Source: DAOQVB01 sp964400865 (GTDB lineage: Bacteria; Patescibacteriota; Microgenomatia; UBA1400; PJMF01). From it: a DNA stretch of 64,000 nucleotides. The notes beneath the pieces were generated by a model. That model saw only the letters and a program-made list of their open reading frames with translations. It was not told the origin of the DNA and did not search any database. Made by a program: the position numbers and the translations under genes. Each line of letters begins with the position of its first letter. Position 1 is the stretch's first letter. The stretch is taken from the NCBI GenBank assembly GCA_964400865.1, contig CAYNWG010000001.1, forward strand, positions 1-64,000. Reading direction: 5' to 3'. Shown in pieces: positions 44,048 to 53,662 of the stretch.

Positions 44048-44065
44048 AATGCTTTGTATAGTATA

Positions 44066-46150
44066 CTAAAAAGTGTCGTAATTAGCGATCGCTTCCCTTA
44101 TAACATCAGCTAATTTGGTTGACATCTCTCTAACGCCTATATTGGCAACGCTATTTGGATAATAACGCTCTACATGATCTGTCCCGGGACCAATCCCTAG
44201 GCCAATTAATTTTTGGTCTGTCTCCTGCATAATTCTAGCAATCATTTTCCCAAGTTCATATTGTGATTTGGGATGAGCTCCCGATTCTTCTGGCAAACCA
44301 TCAGAAAGGACAAAGAGGAATTTTTCTGCAGCTTTTTGTCCTGCCAGTCGTTCAGAGGCTTGTGTGACCGCCCAACCGTCATCGTTATACCTTGCAGCGG
44401 GAGTATTTACTTCTTGTAAGATTCCGCCCATATGCTCTCTTACTTCACGACTCATATCTTGCCCGAATGGCTGGTATTCATAAAGTCTGTCATTGAAACC
44501 AAGAATTTCGGTGTTGATTGAGAGTCTATTGAGCACTTCAGCTAAAACAACTGCTGCTTTGAAGGTTTCTCGGATTTTCTGACCCTGCATCGAACCGGAC
44601 AAATCCACTAGTAAGCTTATGGCATAGTCTTTTTCGGAGGGAAGCTCGCGTTTCTGCCAAGCTCTGCTTTCTACTGCAGAAATCCCCAAAGCTTTTTCTT
44701 GCATTCTCTTTTTAATATCAATACGTTTACCGGTCTTAAAGCCACTTTGCCATTTTTGAGTACGTCTGGCAACAAATATCTCTCTCAAATCTGTCTCAAG
44801 TGCATCAATTAGTGGCAACACATCACGGCGATATTCTTCGTACACGTTCTCGTCTCCCCGCAGAGTCTTTTCAATGAGGTCACGGAATCGCTTTTGGTCA
44901 GGTGTTTGTTCAGATTGACGCTCTTGTTGGCCTTCAGATTCTGATTGACTGTCAGTTTTTTTACCTTTTTGAGTTTCGCCACGCTCCGCTTTCTTTTTAG
45001 GATTATCTGATAATTTCCCCTCAAACTCCTCGTTTACCTCACGCTCAAAGTCTTGCAAAGCTTGTTGGGCTTTTTCGGCCAGCTCTCGTTTTACATCTTC
45101 GGGCAAACTGTCAATGTAGTCTCTTATTTTCTGTTTTAAACCTTCAGATAGAGAATCAAGGTCTATAGTTCTCGACTTACCATTACCTTCCTGATTACTT
45201 ACCTGTCCGTTTTGGAGAGCTTCCTCAAGTTCTTGCTGTTCAGCTTCACTTAGTTGGTCACTCAGTTCCTGCGGTAAACCTTGCTGTCCTTTTCCTTCCT
45301 CACCACCCTGCATATCTTTCATCATCTCTTGAAGTTTTTGATCTTCCATATCAGCCTCAACTAACTTTTGGAATTGTGGCCAAACTTCATCACGGTTTAT
45401 CTCGTAGCTTACGTTTGCATATTGTCTGATGACTTCCTCACTTGCATCAGCCTCCGCTTTAGAAGGGTAACGAAGCCATGAATCGCGGGCGCTATTTATT
45501 GTTTGTTCAACAACAGCCCTCACTTCATCAGGTAGGTCTTCACTTAAAGGGGTTGACGTGTCTCCCTGCGTTTCCTTATACCATTGTTTTATGTACTCAA
45601 AACCAGCCTGCATAAACCTTGGGGTATAACCCAAATCTTCTTTAGCTTTACCTTTCGCTTTTCCTTCAAAGTCCAGGTCTTCTTGATAGGCAACATCCAT
45701 CTGGTCACCAAACCTCGGATATGCCTCAGCGACGAAGTTATTAGTTCGGGGATCTTCAATGGCATTCATCATAAAAGAAAAACCTGGTTGTCTCCAAATT
45801 TCTGGAGGAATATCATCTGTACGCGAAACTCGCCGATGACCACCTTCATGGGAAATAACAAAGCGGAGGTAATCCATTGGTTTCTCAACCAAGTCTTGTG
45901 GGTCAATCCGAATTTTATTCTGGCCAAAATCCCAATGCCACCCTGCACCTGGCTGATTTAGTTCAACGGGAATCTGGAAGTCTTTGCCAATGAAGTATGC
46001 AAGTGATGAGAGGATCTGTTGTCGATGAAGAATTTCCTGTTGTTGCTCGGCAGAAAAATGACCGAGAATTTCAGTTTGATTGTCTTTGCGTAGAGCGTGT
46101 AGGGTTGTTGGTGCTTCTCTCTCCATAGTATGATCAGCTTTTTGTTCCAT
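44066..46150 (-). CDS. HExxH metallopeptidase-like protein with C-terminal VWA domain
   Basis: A 694-residue protein. Residues 101-105 are HEGGH, a zincin HExxH motif, followed by NAIEDPRTNNFVAEAYP with a likely third-ligand Glu. A long acidic, Gln/Glu-rich helical middle follows (about 290-440). The C-terminal VWA domain (about 505-694) has the complete MIDAS start VDLSGSM, then ILGFNDRLYEY and LFVLSDGLPEE. The form is like CobT/BatA-type partners of MoxR. The peptidase could be the effector that the ATPase controls; that is inference. Confidence 0.85.
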   Translation of the reverse strand: MEQKADHTMEREAPTTLHALRKDNQTEILGHFSAEQQQEILHRQQILSSLAYFIGKDFQIPVELNQPGAGWHWDFGQNKIRIDPQDLVEKPMDYLRFVISHEGGHRRVSRTDDIPPEIWRQPGFSFMMNAIEDPRTNNFVAEAYPRFGDQMDVAYQEDLDFEGKAKGKAKEDLGYTPRFMQAGFEYIKQWYKETQGDTSTPLSEDLPDEVRAVVEQTINSARDSWLRYPSKAEADASEEVIRQYANVSYEINRDEVWPQFQKLVEADMEDQKLQEMMKDMQGGEEGKGQQGLPQELSDQLSEAEQQELEEALQNGQVSNQEGNGKSRTIDLDSLSEGLKQKIRDYIDSLPEDVKRELAEKAQQALQDFEREVNEEFEGKLSDNPKKKAERGETQKGKKTDSQSESEGQQERQSEQTPDQKRFRDLIEKTLRGDENVYEEYRRDVLPLIDALETDLREIFVARRTQKWQSGFKTGKRIDIKKRMQEKALGISAVESRAWQKRELPSEKDYAISLLVDLSGSMQGQKIRETFKAAVVLAEVLNRLSINTEILGFNDRLYEYQPFGQDMSREVREHMGGILQEVNTPAARYNDDGWAVTQASERLAGQKAAEKFLFVLSDGLPEESGAHPKSQYELGKMIARIMQETDQKLIGLGIGPGTDHVERYYPNSVANIGVREMSTKLADVIREAIANYDTF

Positions 46151-46275
46151 AGCTTGTACTTGAATTATATAAAATTTTGTGAAAAAAGCCCAGCATAAGA
46201 AAAGTAAGAATTATCTACCAAAGCCCGATCCGTTTTTGTTACACTACAGTTAATTCGAAACTAAGGTAATTAAAT

Positions 46276-46992
46276 ATGTCGCAAAGTAAAACTTACTGGT
46301 CATCAATTGCTAGGGACTATGATGCTGTTGTCAAGGAAACGGGCGATCAGTCGCAACAACTCATCATAAATCCTATTGTTCAGGAACTTTTAGATGATCT
46401 AAAAGGTAAGAATGTTTTAGACGCAGGGTGTGGAAATGGATACTGGTCACGCCGGATGGCTCAAACTGCTCAGAGAGTTGTTGGAGTTGATTTTACTGAA
46501 AAGCTTATAGAAAGCGCAAAGAGTAGAGGCGTACCAAGCAATACAGAATTTATTATTGGTAATTTAGAAAGATTACTTCTTGCAGACGCAACTTTCGATA
46601 TCGTTTTAATGAACATGGTGTTACTGGATATCGAAGAGTTGTCTTCTGTCGTTCATGAAATTGCTCGTGTAATCAAGTTAGGTGGTAAAGTGGTTGCCAG
46701 CACCACACACCCATGTTTTGAGAATCCTCCCAATACTTATTCATTAAAGGATGATAAGGGAAATAAAATTGGTAGAGCGGTAAGTAATTACTTTACTACA
46801 GGTCTGACTAAAGATGATCTGAATCAATATGAACACTGGCACTACAAAGTTTCTGATATTATTAACTGTTTTGCTATCAACCATTTGTTTGTCGAAAAAA
46901 TGGTAGAACCAAATGGAGCGAGGACCTTAAAAAATAATGCAACCGACCATTTTCCTTACTTTCTGATCATGAGATTCAAAAAAACCGAATAG
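46276..46992 (+). CDS. Class I SAM-dependent methyltransferase
   Basis: A 238-residue methyltransferase: motif I VLDAGCGNGYWSRRMA, acidic loop VVGVDFTEKLIE, motif IV-like FDIVLMNMVLLDIEE, and a C-terminal substrate part (HPCFENPPNTY, HWHYKVSDIINCF). It resembles small-molecule or UbiE/COQ5-like enzymes; the substrate is unknown. AAGG lies ahead of the ATG. It stands alone between two minus-strand genes in the cargo region. Confidence 0.85.
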   Translation: MSQSKTYWSSIARDYDAVVKETGDQSQQLIINPIVQELLDDLKGKNVLDAGCGNGYWSRRMAQTAQRVVGVDFTEKLIESAKSRGVPSNTEFIIGNLERLLLADATFDIVLMNMVLLDIEELSSVVHEIARVIKLGGKVVASTTHPCFENPPNTYSLKDDKGNKIGRAVSNYFTTGLTKDDLNQYEHWHYKVSDIINCFAINHLFVEKMVEPNGARTLKNNATDHFPYFLIMRFKKTE

Positions 46993-47000
46993 CTTTTTTA

Positions 47001-48809
47001 CTAATGTTGGTTATTTAATCTCGTTGCAATTACTTCTTGTTCGTCAAATAACGCTTTGTCTTGATCAATCATCTTTTGCTCCGATGCTGTAAGCCACCGG
47101 TTAGCTTCCATCTTAGCGACAATTGTTGAAATGTTTGAGATCCTTATTGAAATAATTGCGTTGATCCTATCAACATCGCTCTTACTACTCTGATAAAAGC
47201 TTGAATTGTTTTTAAGATCTGCCCAACTTGGCTGAATTTCTCTCAGTCTGGATAAGCTTGTCTTCCACGATTCTATGTCATCTTTTTTGTAGTTTGGGGG
47301 GATGTAGCCAGCCGCATGAACAACAATAAGCTGCGTAGGGCATCCATTTAAACTTCCCTGGACTTCTCCAATACCGATATCATCAAACTTTTTATCAAAC
47401 CATGTATTTTTGGCATCTGTTGAATCTCTTTCTAGGTAATCCTCAATTAACTCGTCAGCGGTATAGTAACCTTCTAGCGACCATTCCCAAACATAACTAT
47501 TCCAATATCCAGCCTTTGACATTGCGCTTGAAACTACATCATAAGAAGCCTCTTGTTGAATAGTATTGTTCTTCAAAAGATATTCACCTCGTGTTTTGGC
47601 TGATACATCAAGTTTCGGTTCGTATTTTACTGGTGTTGCTCCATTTTCCTTGCGTTTTTCATTAAGCAGATCAACAAATCTATTCCTGTCTATTATTGGT
47701 TTTGCTGTATCTGATAAATCATTGGTTGCATCATGCCAATTTTTATCAAGTTTGCCCTTCTGTTTTTCTAGGGGTAAAACAAGACGAATATCTTTAATGG
47801 GAGCAAAACCGATCTCTCTTGAATCGGAACTGCCTTTTCTGTTGTCTCCCATAGCAAAGACCGCATCTTGTGGAACCGTAATCACCTGGCACTCTTTAAG
47901 AAACTTCTCGCCGAATGTCGAGCGTGGTTTGGCAATATAAGGTTCTTTTTGTGGTTCTCCGTTGAGATAAACGATACCGTCCCTAAGTTCAATTGTGTCT
48001 CCCGGTAAGCCAATAATTCTCTTTAATAAACCTGCAGGATTGCCACCATCTCTGCTGGTTAGCTCTCTTGTAGCATCATTTTCCCAAGTAAGAATGTCAC
48101 CTCTACCTAGTGTGTGCCCTAAAAATCTTCTTCCGCTTATCACAATTCCGTTTGGGTAAGGTAAAAAGCCCGCCGTTGATATAATCTCTTTTGCCAATTC
48201 CTTGTTGCTTTTGCCTTTTGTTCCTTTCTCCCAAGTTGGATACATTGAACCTGTCCCCACGATATTTATATCTTCAGTGATATATCCCAGCTGGCTGGCA
48301 GTTAAAGCTCCAACAGTTACATATCCCCCAATCCAAATCGGCAAGATAATAACCCCAACCACTATAAGTGCAACGATCTTGGCCAATACTGGTTTGAGAC
48401 GAAATGACATATAGAAGCCCTTAATACCACCATGTTTTATTCTTTTGATGACTTCAAGCGGCTTTAGAATATAAATCATTAGGTAGAGAGGGAGGATAGC
48501 TAGAGAGAAAAATAGCTTGATGAGAAATAGAAAGAAGTTTTGTCTCTTTTGAGACCGTTTGATTAATATTTGTGCTGTAAAACTAATTATTCCTACTAAG
48601 AATACTAGACATCCCAATAGGACGAGGCCAAGGAGTGAGAAAGCAAAGACATCGGGAGCTTTATCGAACATTTCCTTTCTGACACCCACCACATAACCAA
48701 GAATTGCAAACACACTAATAACACATACCAGCCAAATAATGGCAGATGTTTTTATAACTGCACTTAGTAGAGTAAGTTTGTCAAAGCCAAAAGATAATTT
48801 CTTCTTCAT
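47001..48809 (-). CDS. Signal peptidase I fused to a CAP domain, membrane protein
   Basis: About 602 residues from ATG 48809. Several membrane helices fill the first 200 residues. The S26 domain follows with the Ser motif VGTGSMYPTWEKG, the Lys motif GLLKRIIGLPGD and the box FAMGDNRKGSSDSR. After a linker, FVDLLNEKRKENGATPVKY to GGCPTQ-like text is a CAP/SCP-type secreted domain. Bacterial leader peptidases have one or two membrane helices and no CAP domain, so this may be a specialised processing protein. Alternative ATGs lie at 48851 and 49037; the longest would overlap the divergent gene. Confidence 0.75.
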   Translation of the reverse strand: MKKKLSFGFDKLTLLSAVIKTSAIIWLVCVISVFAILGYVVGVRKEMFDKAPDVFAFSLLGLVLLGCLVFLVGIISFTAQILIKRSQKRQNFFLFLIKLFFSLAILPLYLMIYILKPLEVIKRIKHGGIKGFYMSFRLKPVLAKIVALIVVGVIILPIWIGGYVTVGALTASQLGYITEDINIVGTGSMYPTWEKGTKGKSNKELAKEIISTAGFLPYPNGIVISGRRFLGHTLGRGDILTWENDATRELTSRDGGNPAGLLKRIIGLPGDTIELRDGIVYLNGEPQKEPYIAKPRSTFGEKFLKECQVITVPQDAVFAMGDNRKGSSDSREIGFAPIKDIRLVLPLEKQKGKLDKNWHDATNDLSDTAKPIIDRNRFVDLLNEKRKENGATPVKYEPKLDVSAKTRGEYLLKNNTIQQEASYDVVSSAMSKAGYWNSYVWEWSLEGYYTADELIEDYLERDSTDAKNTWFDKKFDDIGIGEVQGSLNGCPTQLIVVHAAGYIPPNYKKDDIESWKTSLSRLREIQPSWADLKNNSSFYQSSKSDVDRINAIISIRISNISTIVAKMEANRWLTASEQKMIDQDKALFDEQEVIATRLNNQH

Positions 48810-48876
48810 GTTCTCAAGAGAATTATACCTAAGTTTAGGATAAAATGGCATTATAAGTTCATATTGAGCGCGAATT

Positions 48877-49365
48877 ATGAATACAACTGAAACTAGTACA
48901 AAAAGATATTTTGAGAGATCCGGCTTCCCTCTCAATAAGATTCCAGAAACCAATTCAAAAACTCCAGACTTTGAAGGTACATCTATTTTAGTGGAAGTTA
49001 AGCAGATTACTCCAGAAGAAGTCGAAGGGTTGAGCAACGACTCTACCTATAATGCTATTAAAAATAACCTCCGTGACGCTGCAAGGAAATTTAGAGCTTA
49101 CGACCCCAATCACAGCAAGGCGCATATCGTTGTCGTTTACTCTGATGAAATAGTGAGAGACGATATTTATAGCGTATGGACAGGTGAATGGTCGCCTGAT
49201 CACAGAGACAGGATCTTTAAGGGAGGTATGCTACTGTCAAAAGACCACAAAGAACATATCGATGCGGTTGCTTGGTTTAGAAAAGAAGCTGATAAGGCTC
49301 CGCAACACGTATGGGCAGTGAGTAATGACTTAAAGCAATACTTTCCCGAAACAAGCCGTGAATAA
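48877..49365 (+). CDS. PD-(D/E)XK-like small nuclease candidate
   Basis: A 162-residue protein. TPDFEGTSILVEVKQI has the Asp, then Glu-x-Lys spacing of PD-(D/E)XK enzymes, and a helix with repeated basic residues (NNLRDAARKFRAYD) and a strand (AHIVVVYSDE) follow as in the fold. It precedes the STAND gene on the same strand by 79 bp, so it may be part of a two-gene defence unit. DNA cleavage is inferred from the motif only. Confidence 0.65.
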   Translation: MNTTETSTKRYFERSGFPLNKIPETNSKTPDFEGTSILVEVKQITPEEVEGLSNDSTYNAIKNNLRDAARKFRAYDPNHSKAHIVVVYSDEIVRDDIYSVWTGEWSPDHRDRIFKGGMLLSKDHKEHIDAVAWFRKEADKAPQHVWAVSNDLKQYFPETSRE

Positions 49366-49444
49366 TTTGTCAAAAAGTCTTATAATTGAACTGGTATGAA
49401 CTGTCCAATAAGTACCGCTTTACTGCCAAGAATATACGTTAACT

Positions 49445-52400
49445 ATGAAAATAAAGTATCAATGGAAAAGATATTGGAGTCCACCAGAAGGAATTATCCT
49501 TTTCACGGATGATGGGTTTCTCGAAGATCCCACCGGATCATTCGGCAAATACGCTAATCCTGGCCTTGTTAATCTGAGTACTCCTAACAACACGGGTTGC
49601 TTGGTGATGCTGGGCGAACCAGGTATAGGGAAAAGTGTTGAGATAAAAGACTTATTTGAGTCGACTCTTAAAAGTAAAGGAGAAGATCATGTTCTCTGGA
49701 TTGATCTTCGAAACATTCCAACTCCGGATATTTTTAGGGATGAGTTAACCAATGACGCTCGTTACCAAAATTGGGCAAAAAATGGTGAACCTTTGTATCT
49801 TTTTCTGGATAGTTTCGATGAGGGGATGACTTCATCCTCATTCAAATCCTTCGCTACCTACTTTTCACACTTACTTGACCAACATAAAAACAATCTCCCT
49901 AAGCTCTATTTAAGAGTGTCCTGCAGAACTGCACTCTGGCAATCATATTTTGAAGACGATCTCCGGGTGTTGTGGGATGGAAATGACTTCCAAAAATATG
50001 AGTTGTGTCCACTAACCAAGAGCGATGTACAGAGTACTCTGGAAACTCGCGGAATTGATAGCAAACCATTCTTCTCTGAACTACACGCAAAAGAAATCGT
50101 TGGTCTTGCTGGTAAGCCTCTCACTCTAAAACTCTTGATGGATGTATTTGAGAGAGATGGGCATTTTCCAGAGCAAAAAAGTCAGATTTATACTCAAGGT
50201 TGTGAGCTGCTTATTCAAGAACACGACCCTGCCAAAAGAAGTGATCCAACCACAAAGCCTTCTCTAACACTTGTTCAAAAGGTTGCAATCGCAGAACGGA
50301 TAGCTGTTGCAACTCTTGTTGGTAGTAAACCGACCGTAAATCTTGACGGAGAAATCGCTGAAGGCGAGATAGGGTTATCAGAAATACATGGCACTGAGTT
50401 CGTAAATGATGTTCCTGTTGCAGTAGGAGATGAGCAGATCAAAGAAGTATTAAATTCTGGGCTCTTCTCGTCTCGAGGAAATGGAAAGATGGGATGGGCT
50501 CATCAGACTTATGGAGAATTTTTGGCGGCCAGGTACATGGCGCGTCATAAATTAGATTGGAAACAAACTCAGAGTTTCTTGTTTCATGATCCACTTAAGC
50601 TCGGAGTTTTCCAAGTCGTTCCCCAGTTATATGAAGTGAGTGCGTGGTTAGCTAGTTTGGATCCAACTTTCTTTGATAATGCTGTACCCATGGATCCAGA
50701 ATTTCTTTTATTAAGTGATGCAAAGGTTATTACGGACCTACAAAAACAAGCCTTGGCAGAACAGCTTCTAGACAAACTTGCTAAAGGAGAACTACTTGAT
50801 CGTTGGGAAATATACAATACCACGAATTACAGAAAACTAAATCATGTGGGTATCGCTGGGCAAATCAAACCTTACATAGTTGATATCACTAAAGGCATAG
50901 TGGTGAGGCGGGCAGCTACCGAAATTGCTTCAGCATGTGCAACTGTTGAGTTGGAGGAAACATTGGTTCAAGTTGCATTAAATGAAGATGATGACCTGTC
51001 TATTAGAGTTAGGGCAGTCATTGCCATCGCCAACTTCGGTTCAGATAAATCACGGTTAGCACTAAGATCACTTATCGATTCAAAGTTTCTCAACGATCCG
51101 GAAGACGAGCTTAAAGGCGTGGTTCTTCGCGCCCTTTGGCCTAGACACATAACAGGACAACAAGTTTTCGCTTTGATGACTCCCTCAAAAAAGCATAGCT
51201 TCCATGGGACATATCAGGGTTTTGCTGGAGAAGATTTGGCATCATCATTAAGAGATGAAGATGTGTTACTTGGGTTGGAGTGGATTGAAAAAAATGTGGA
51301 CAAGGTTCAAGATTTGGAATATTCATTTAGAAAGCTATCTGATGCCATCATGCTTAAAGCTTGGCAAAATGTATCAAACCCCGAAATATTAAAGAAATTT
51401 ACGTCGATATCCTATGACCGTCTGCAAAACTTCGAAGAGGTTGTCGGCGAACATTCCATAAACGAAGAAGTCTCTGTTAAATTTCAAGCAGCATTAGATT
51501 CTCAAGAAGACGACCGCAGAGCTTTTATAAAGCAACTAATTCTGATGATTAGAGCAAAGGATACTTCTCCTGGCAGAAAAGGGTACATTTTGCTCCACCA
51601 TGGAAAAGTTCAGATAATTACCTCCAAAGATGTCGCATGGTTAATCGAATGGCTTGGAGTGGAGCCAGATGAGGAAATTCAAAAAATAATTGCCGAGATT
51701 GTTACCCGAATCATTAATATTCAGGATCCACAACAAATTGATTTGATCTATTACGCTAGAGAGAAAAACAAATTTCTAAAAGAAGAAACTGATTTTTGGT
51801 TTCGTACGGTCGACCTAGATTCTGAATCTGCGAAAGCTCAGCGAGAACAGTGGGTGGAACAGCAAAGTTGGCAAACAAAAAAAGAGAAGAACGAGCGAGA
51901 AGAAATATTAAAAGTGGTATCTCGCGAGAGGATAACTGAGTTACTAAAAAAGAGTGAGTCAGGTGATATGAATTCTTGGTGGCAGCTTCACAACAATCTC
52001 TGTATGTACAGACATGAATTAGATGAAGCTGATATTCGTGAATTACCTGGGTGGAAAGTGTTAAGCGAGGACATACAACATCGCATCATTTCTAGCGGTA
52101 AGCAATATCTGCAGGAAATGGAATCAAAGCCCGACATGTGGCTTGGAATAGGGAGAATTTATTACCCCGCTCTGTCTGGATATAGAGCCATCAAAGCGTT
52201 ATATCGGGAAGAACCTGAGTTTATTGAAAAACAGAACAGTGAGTTTTGGAAACGATGGGCTCCTATAACAGTTGGTTTTCCTTTGGTGTCAAACGATCCT
52301 GAAAACGGCAAAATTATAGCCTTGGCTTACAAACATGCTCCAGATGAAGTTCTCTCAACTCTTGATGTTCTGATTGATGATGAAGCCCAAAGATACAATG

Positions 52401-53656
52401 GGCTATTTATAAACGATCTTCTAGAAGAATCACTAGATAAGAGCTTGAGCGAGTTCTTGCTGTCTAAAGCCCAACAGGACGGTTTTAGTCCTAAGGCCGC
52501 TGGTGAAATTATTCGGTTCTTATTAAGTCATGACGATCGGGCAACAAAGGATTATGTTAAGTCCAAAATCACCGTACCACTTCCTAAAGATGAATTGAAA
52601 CAAGACGAGATATTGTCAGCGGCTGCCTCACTCCTTTGGAATGCAAACTTTGATGATTGGAAATTTCTTTGGGACCTAATGCAAAAAAACAACGAGTTTG
52701 CTCGGGCATTAGTGGTAAGAGCCAATGACAGTCCATTACGTGGATCCAGCGTTTTACAAACAATGGACGAGGTACATCTCGCCAATCTTTATATCTGGCT
52801 TACAAAAGAATTTTCGCCAGAGGAATATACTCGACAAGAAGGTGTTCATACAGTTACACCTCAGGTTTCCATTGGTGATTGGAGAGATTCTGTACTAAGA
52901 GTATTAATGGATAAGGGTACTCCAGAGGCATGCCAACAAATCGAATACGTTGCTGCTGAGCTACCTCAATATAAGTGGATTAAGGAATTTACCCTGTTAC
53001 AAGCACGCAGAATTGCGCTGCAAAAAACTTGGCATGCACCGGCCGTCGATCAGATATTTAAATTAGTCGAAAATCATGAATTGCGGTTAGTGAACAGTCC
53101 TGATGAACTGATGGATATTGTTTTGGAGTCAATAAAAAGGTTGGAGAGCAAATTTCAAAAAGGTGAACATCCACAGGCAATTAATTTGTGGAATGAAAAA
53201 AGACCTAAAGATGAAAATCGTCTCTCGGATTATATAAAAGTACATTTAGAGGAAGATCTAAAAACCAGAGGCATTATTGTTAATAGGGAGGTAGAGATTA
53301 AGCGTGGCAATAAAACTGATATTCATATCAGCGTTTATGGTAGAGATCATTTAGGTCGGCCAACTGGGGATGCGATAAAGGTAACGATCGAGACTAAGGG
53401 ATGTTGGCATCCAGATCTTGATACGGCAATGGAGTCTCAATTGGTTGGACAGTACCTTTCTGCTGATGCGTGCCGGCATGGAATTTATTTAATCGGATGG
53501 TTTGTGTGTAACGCCTGGACCGATCGAAAAAATCAGAAAGTTCCCACCATTGACATTGCCGATGCAAGAAATCAATTTGGGAAGCAGGCTGGAGAACTTT
53601 CCGAAAAAACCTCGTTTAGGGTGGAGTCGTTTGTGCTAGACGTGAGGTTAGGCTAG
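49445..53656 (+). CDS. STAND-type NTPase with C-terminal PD-(D/E)XK nuclease
   Basis: A 1,403-residue protein. Near the N-terminus: P-loop GEPGIGKS (57-64), Walker B LYLFLDSFDEG (117-127) and SCRTALW, a NACHT-like STAND core with helical lid. The middle is a long alpha-repeat array (HEAT-like around IRVRAVIAIANFGSDKSRLALRSL). The last 115 residues carry KTDIHI (Asp1292) and VTIETKG (Glu1316, Lys1318), a restriction-endonuclease fold. STAND proteins sense phage products and activate an effector; here the effector would be the C-terminal nuclease. TATACG lies six bases before ATG. Confidence 0.75.
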   Translation: MKIKYQWKRYWSPPEGIILFTDDGFLEDPTGSFGKYANPGLVNLSTPNNTGCLVMLGEPGIGKSVEIKDLFESTLKSKGEDHVLWIDLRNIPTPDIFRDELTNDARYQNWAKNGEPLYLFLDSFDEGMTSSSFKSFATYFSHLLDQHKNNLPKLYLRVSCRTALWQSYFEDDLRVLWDGNDFQKYELCPLTKSDVQSTLETRGIDSKPFFSELHAKEIVGLAGKPLTLKLLMDVFERDGHFPEQKSQIYTQGCELLIQEHDPAKRSDPTTKPSLTLVQKVAIAERIAVATLVGSKPTVNLDGEIAEGEIGLSEIHGTEFVNDVPVAVGDEQIKEVLNSGLFSSRGNGKMGWAHQTYGEFLAARYMARHKLDWKQTQSFLFHDPLKLGVFQVVPQLYEVSAWLASLDPTFFDNAVPMDPEFLLLSDAKVITDLQKQALAEQLLDKLAKGELLDRWEIYNTTNYRKLNHVGIAGQIKPYIVDITKGIVVRRAATEIASACATVELEETLVQVALNEDDDLSIRVRAVIAIANFGSDKSRLALRSLIDSKFLNDPEDELKGVVLRALWPRHITGQQVFALMTPSKKHSFHGTYQGFAGEDLASSLRDEDVLLGLEWIEKNVDKVQDLEYSFRKLSDAIMLKAWQNVSNPEILKKFTSISYDRLQNFEEVVGEHSINEEVSVKFQAALDSQEDDRRAFIKQLILMIRAKDTSPGRKGYILLHHGKVQIITSKDVAWLIEWLGVEPDEEIQKIIAEIVTRIINIQDPQQIDLIYYAREKNKFLKEETDFWFRTVDLDSESAKAQREQWVEQQSWQTKKEKNEREEILKVVSRERITELLKKSESGDMNSWWQLHNNLCMYRHELDEADIRELPGWKVLSEDIQHRIISSGKQYLQEMESKPDMWLGIGRIYYPALSGYRAIKALYREEPEFIEKQNSEFWKRWAPITVGFPLVSNDPENGKIIALAYKHAPDEVLSTLDVLIDDEAQRYNGLFINDLLEESLDKSLSEFLLSKAQQDGFSPKAAGEIIRFLLSHDDRATKDYVKSKITVPLPKDELKQDEILSAAASLLWNANFDDWKFLWDLMQKNNEFARALVVRANDSPLRGSSVLQTMDEVHLANLYIWLTKEFSPEEYTRQEGVHTVTPQVSIGDWRDSVLRVLMDKGTPEACQQIEYVAAELPQYKWIKEFTLLQARRIALQKTWHAPAVDQIFKLVENHELRLVNSPDELMDIVLESIKRLESKFQKGEHPQAINLWNEKRPKDENRLSDYIKVHLEEDLKTRGIIVNREVEIKRGNKTDIHISVYGRDHLGRPTGDAIKVTIETKGCWHPDLDTAMESQLVGQYLSADACRHGIYLIGWFVCNAWTDRKNQKVPTIDIADARNQFGKQAGELSEKTSFRVESFVLDVRLG

Positions 53657-53662
53657 ATATTT

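Noticed and set aside
48877..49037. Overlap between SPase-CAP and the divergent nuclease gene
   Set aside because: It exists only if the longest frame is used; internal starts at 48851 or 48809 remove it.
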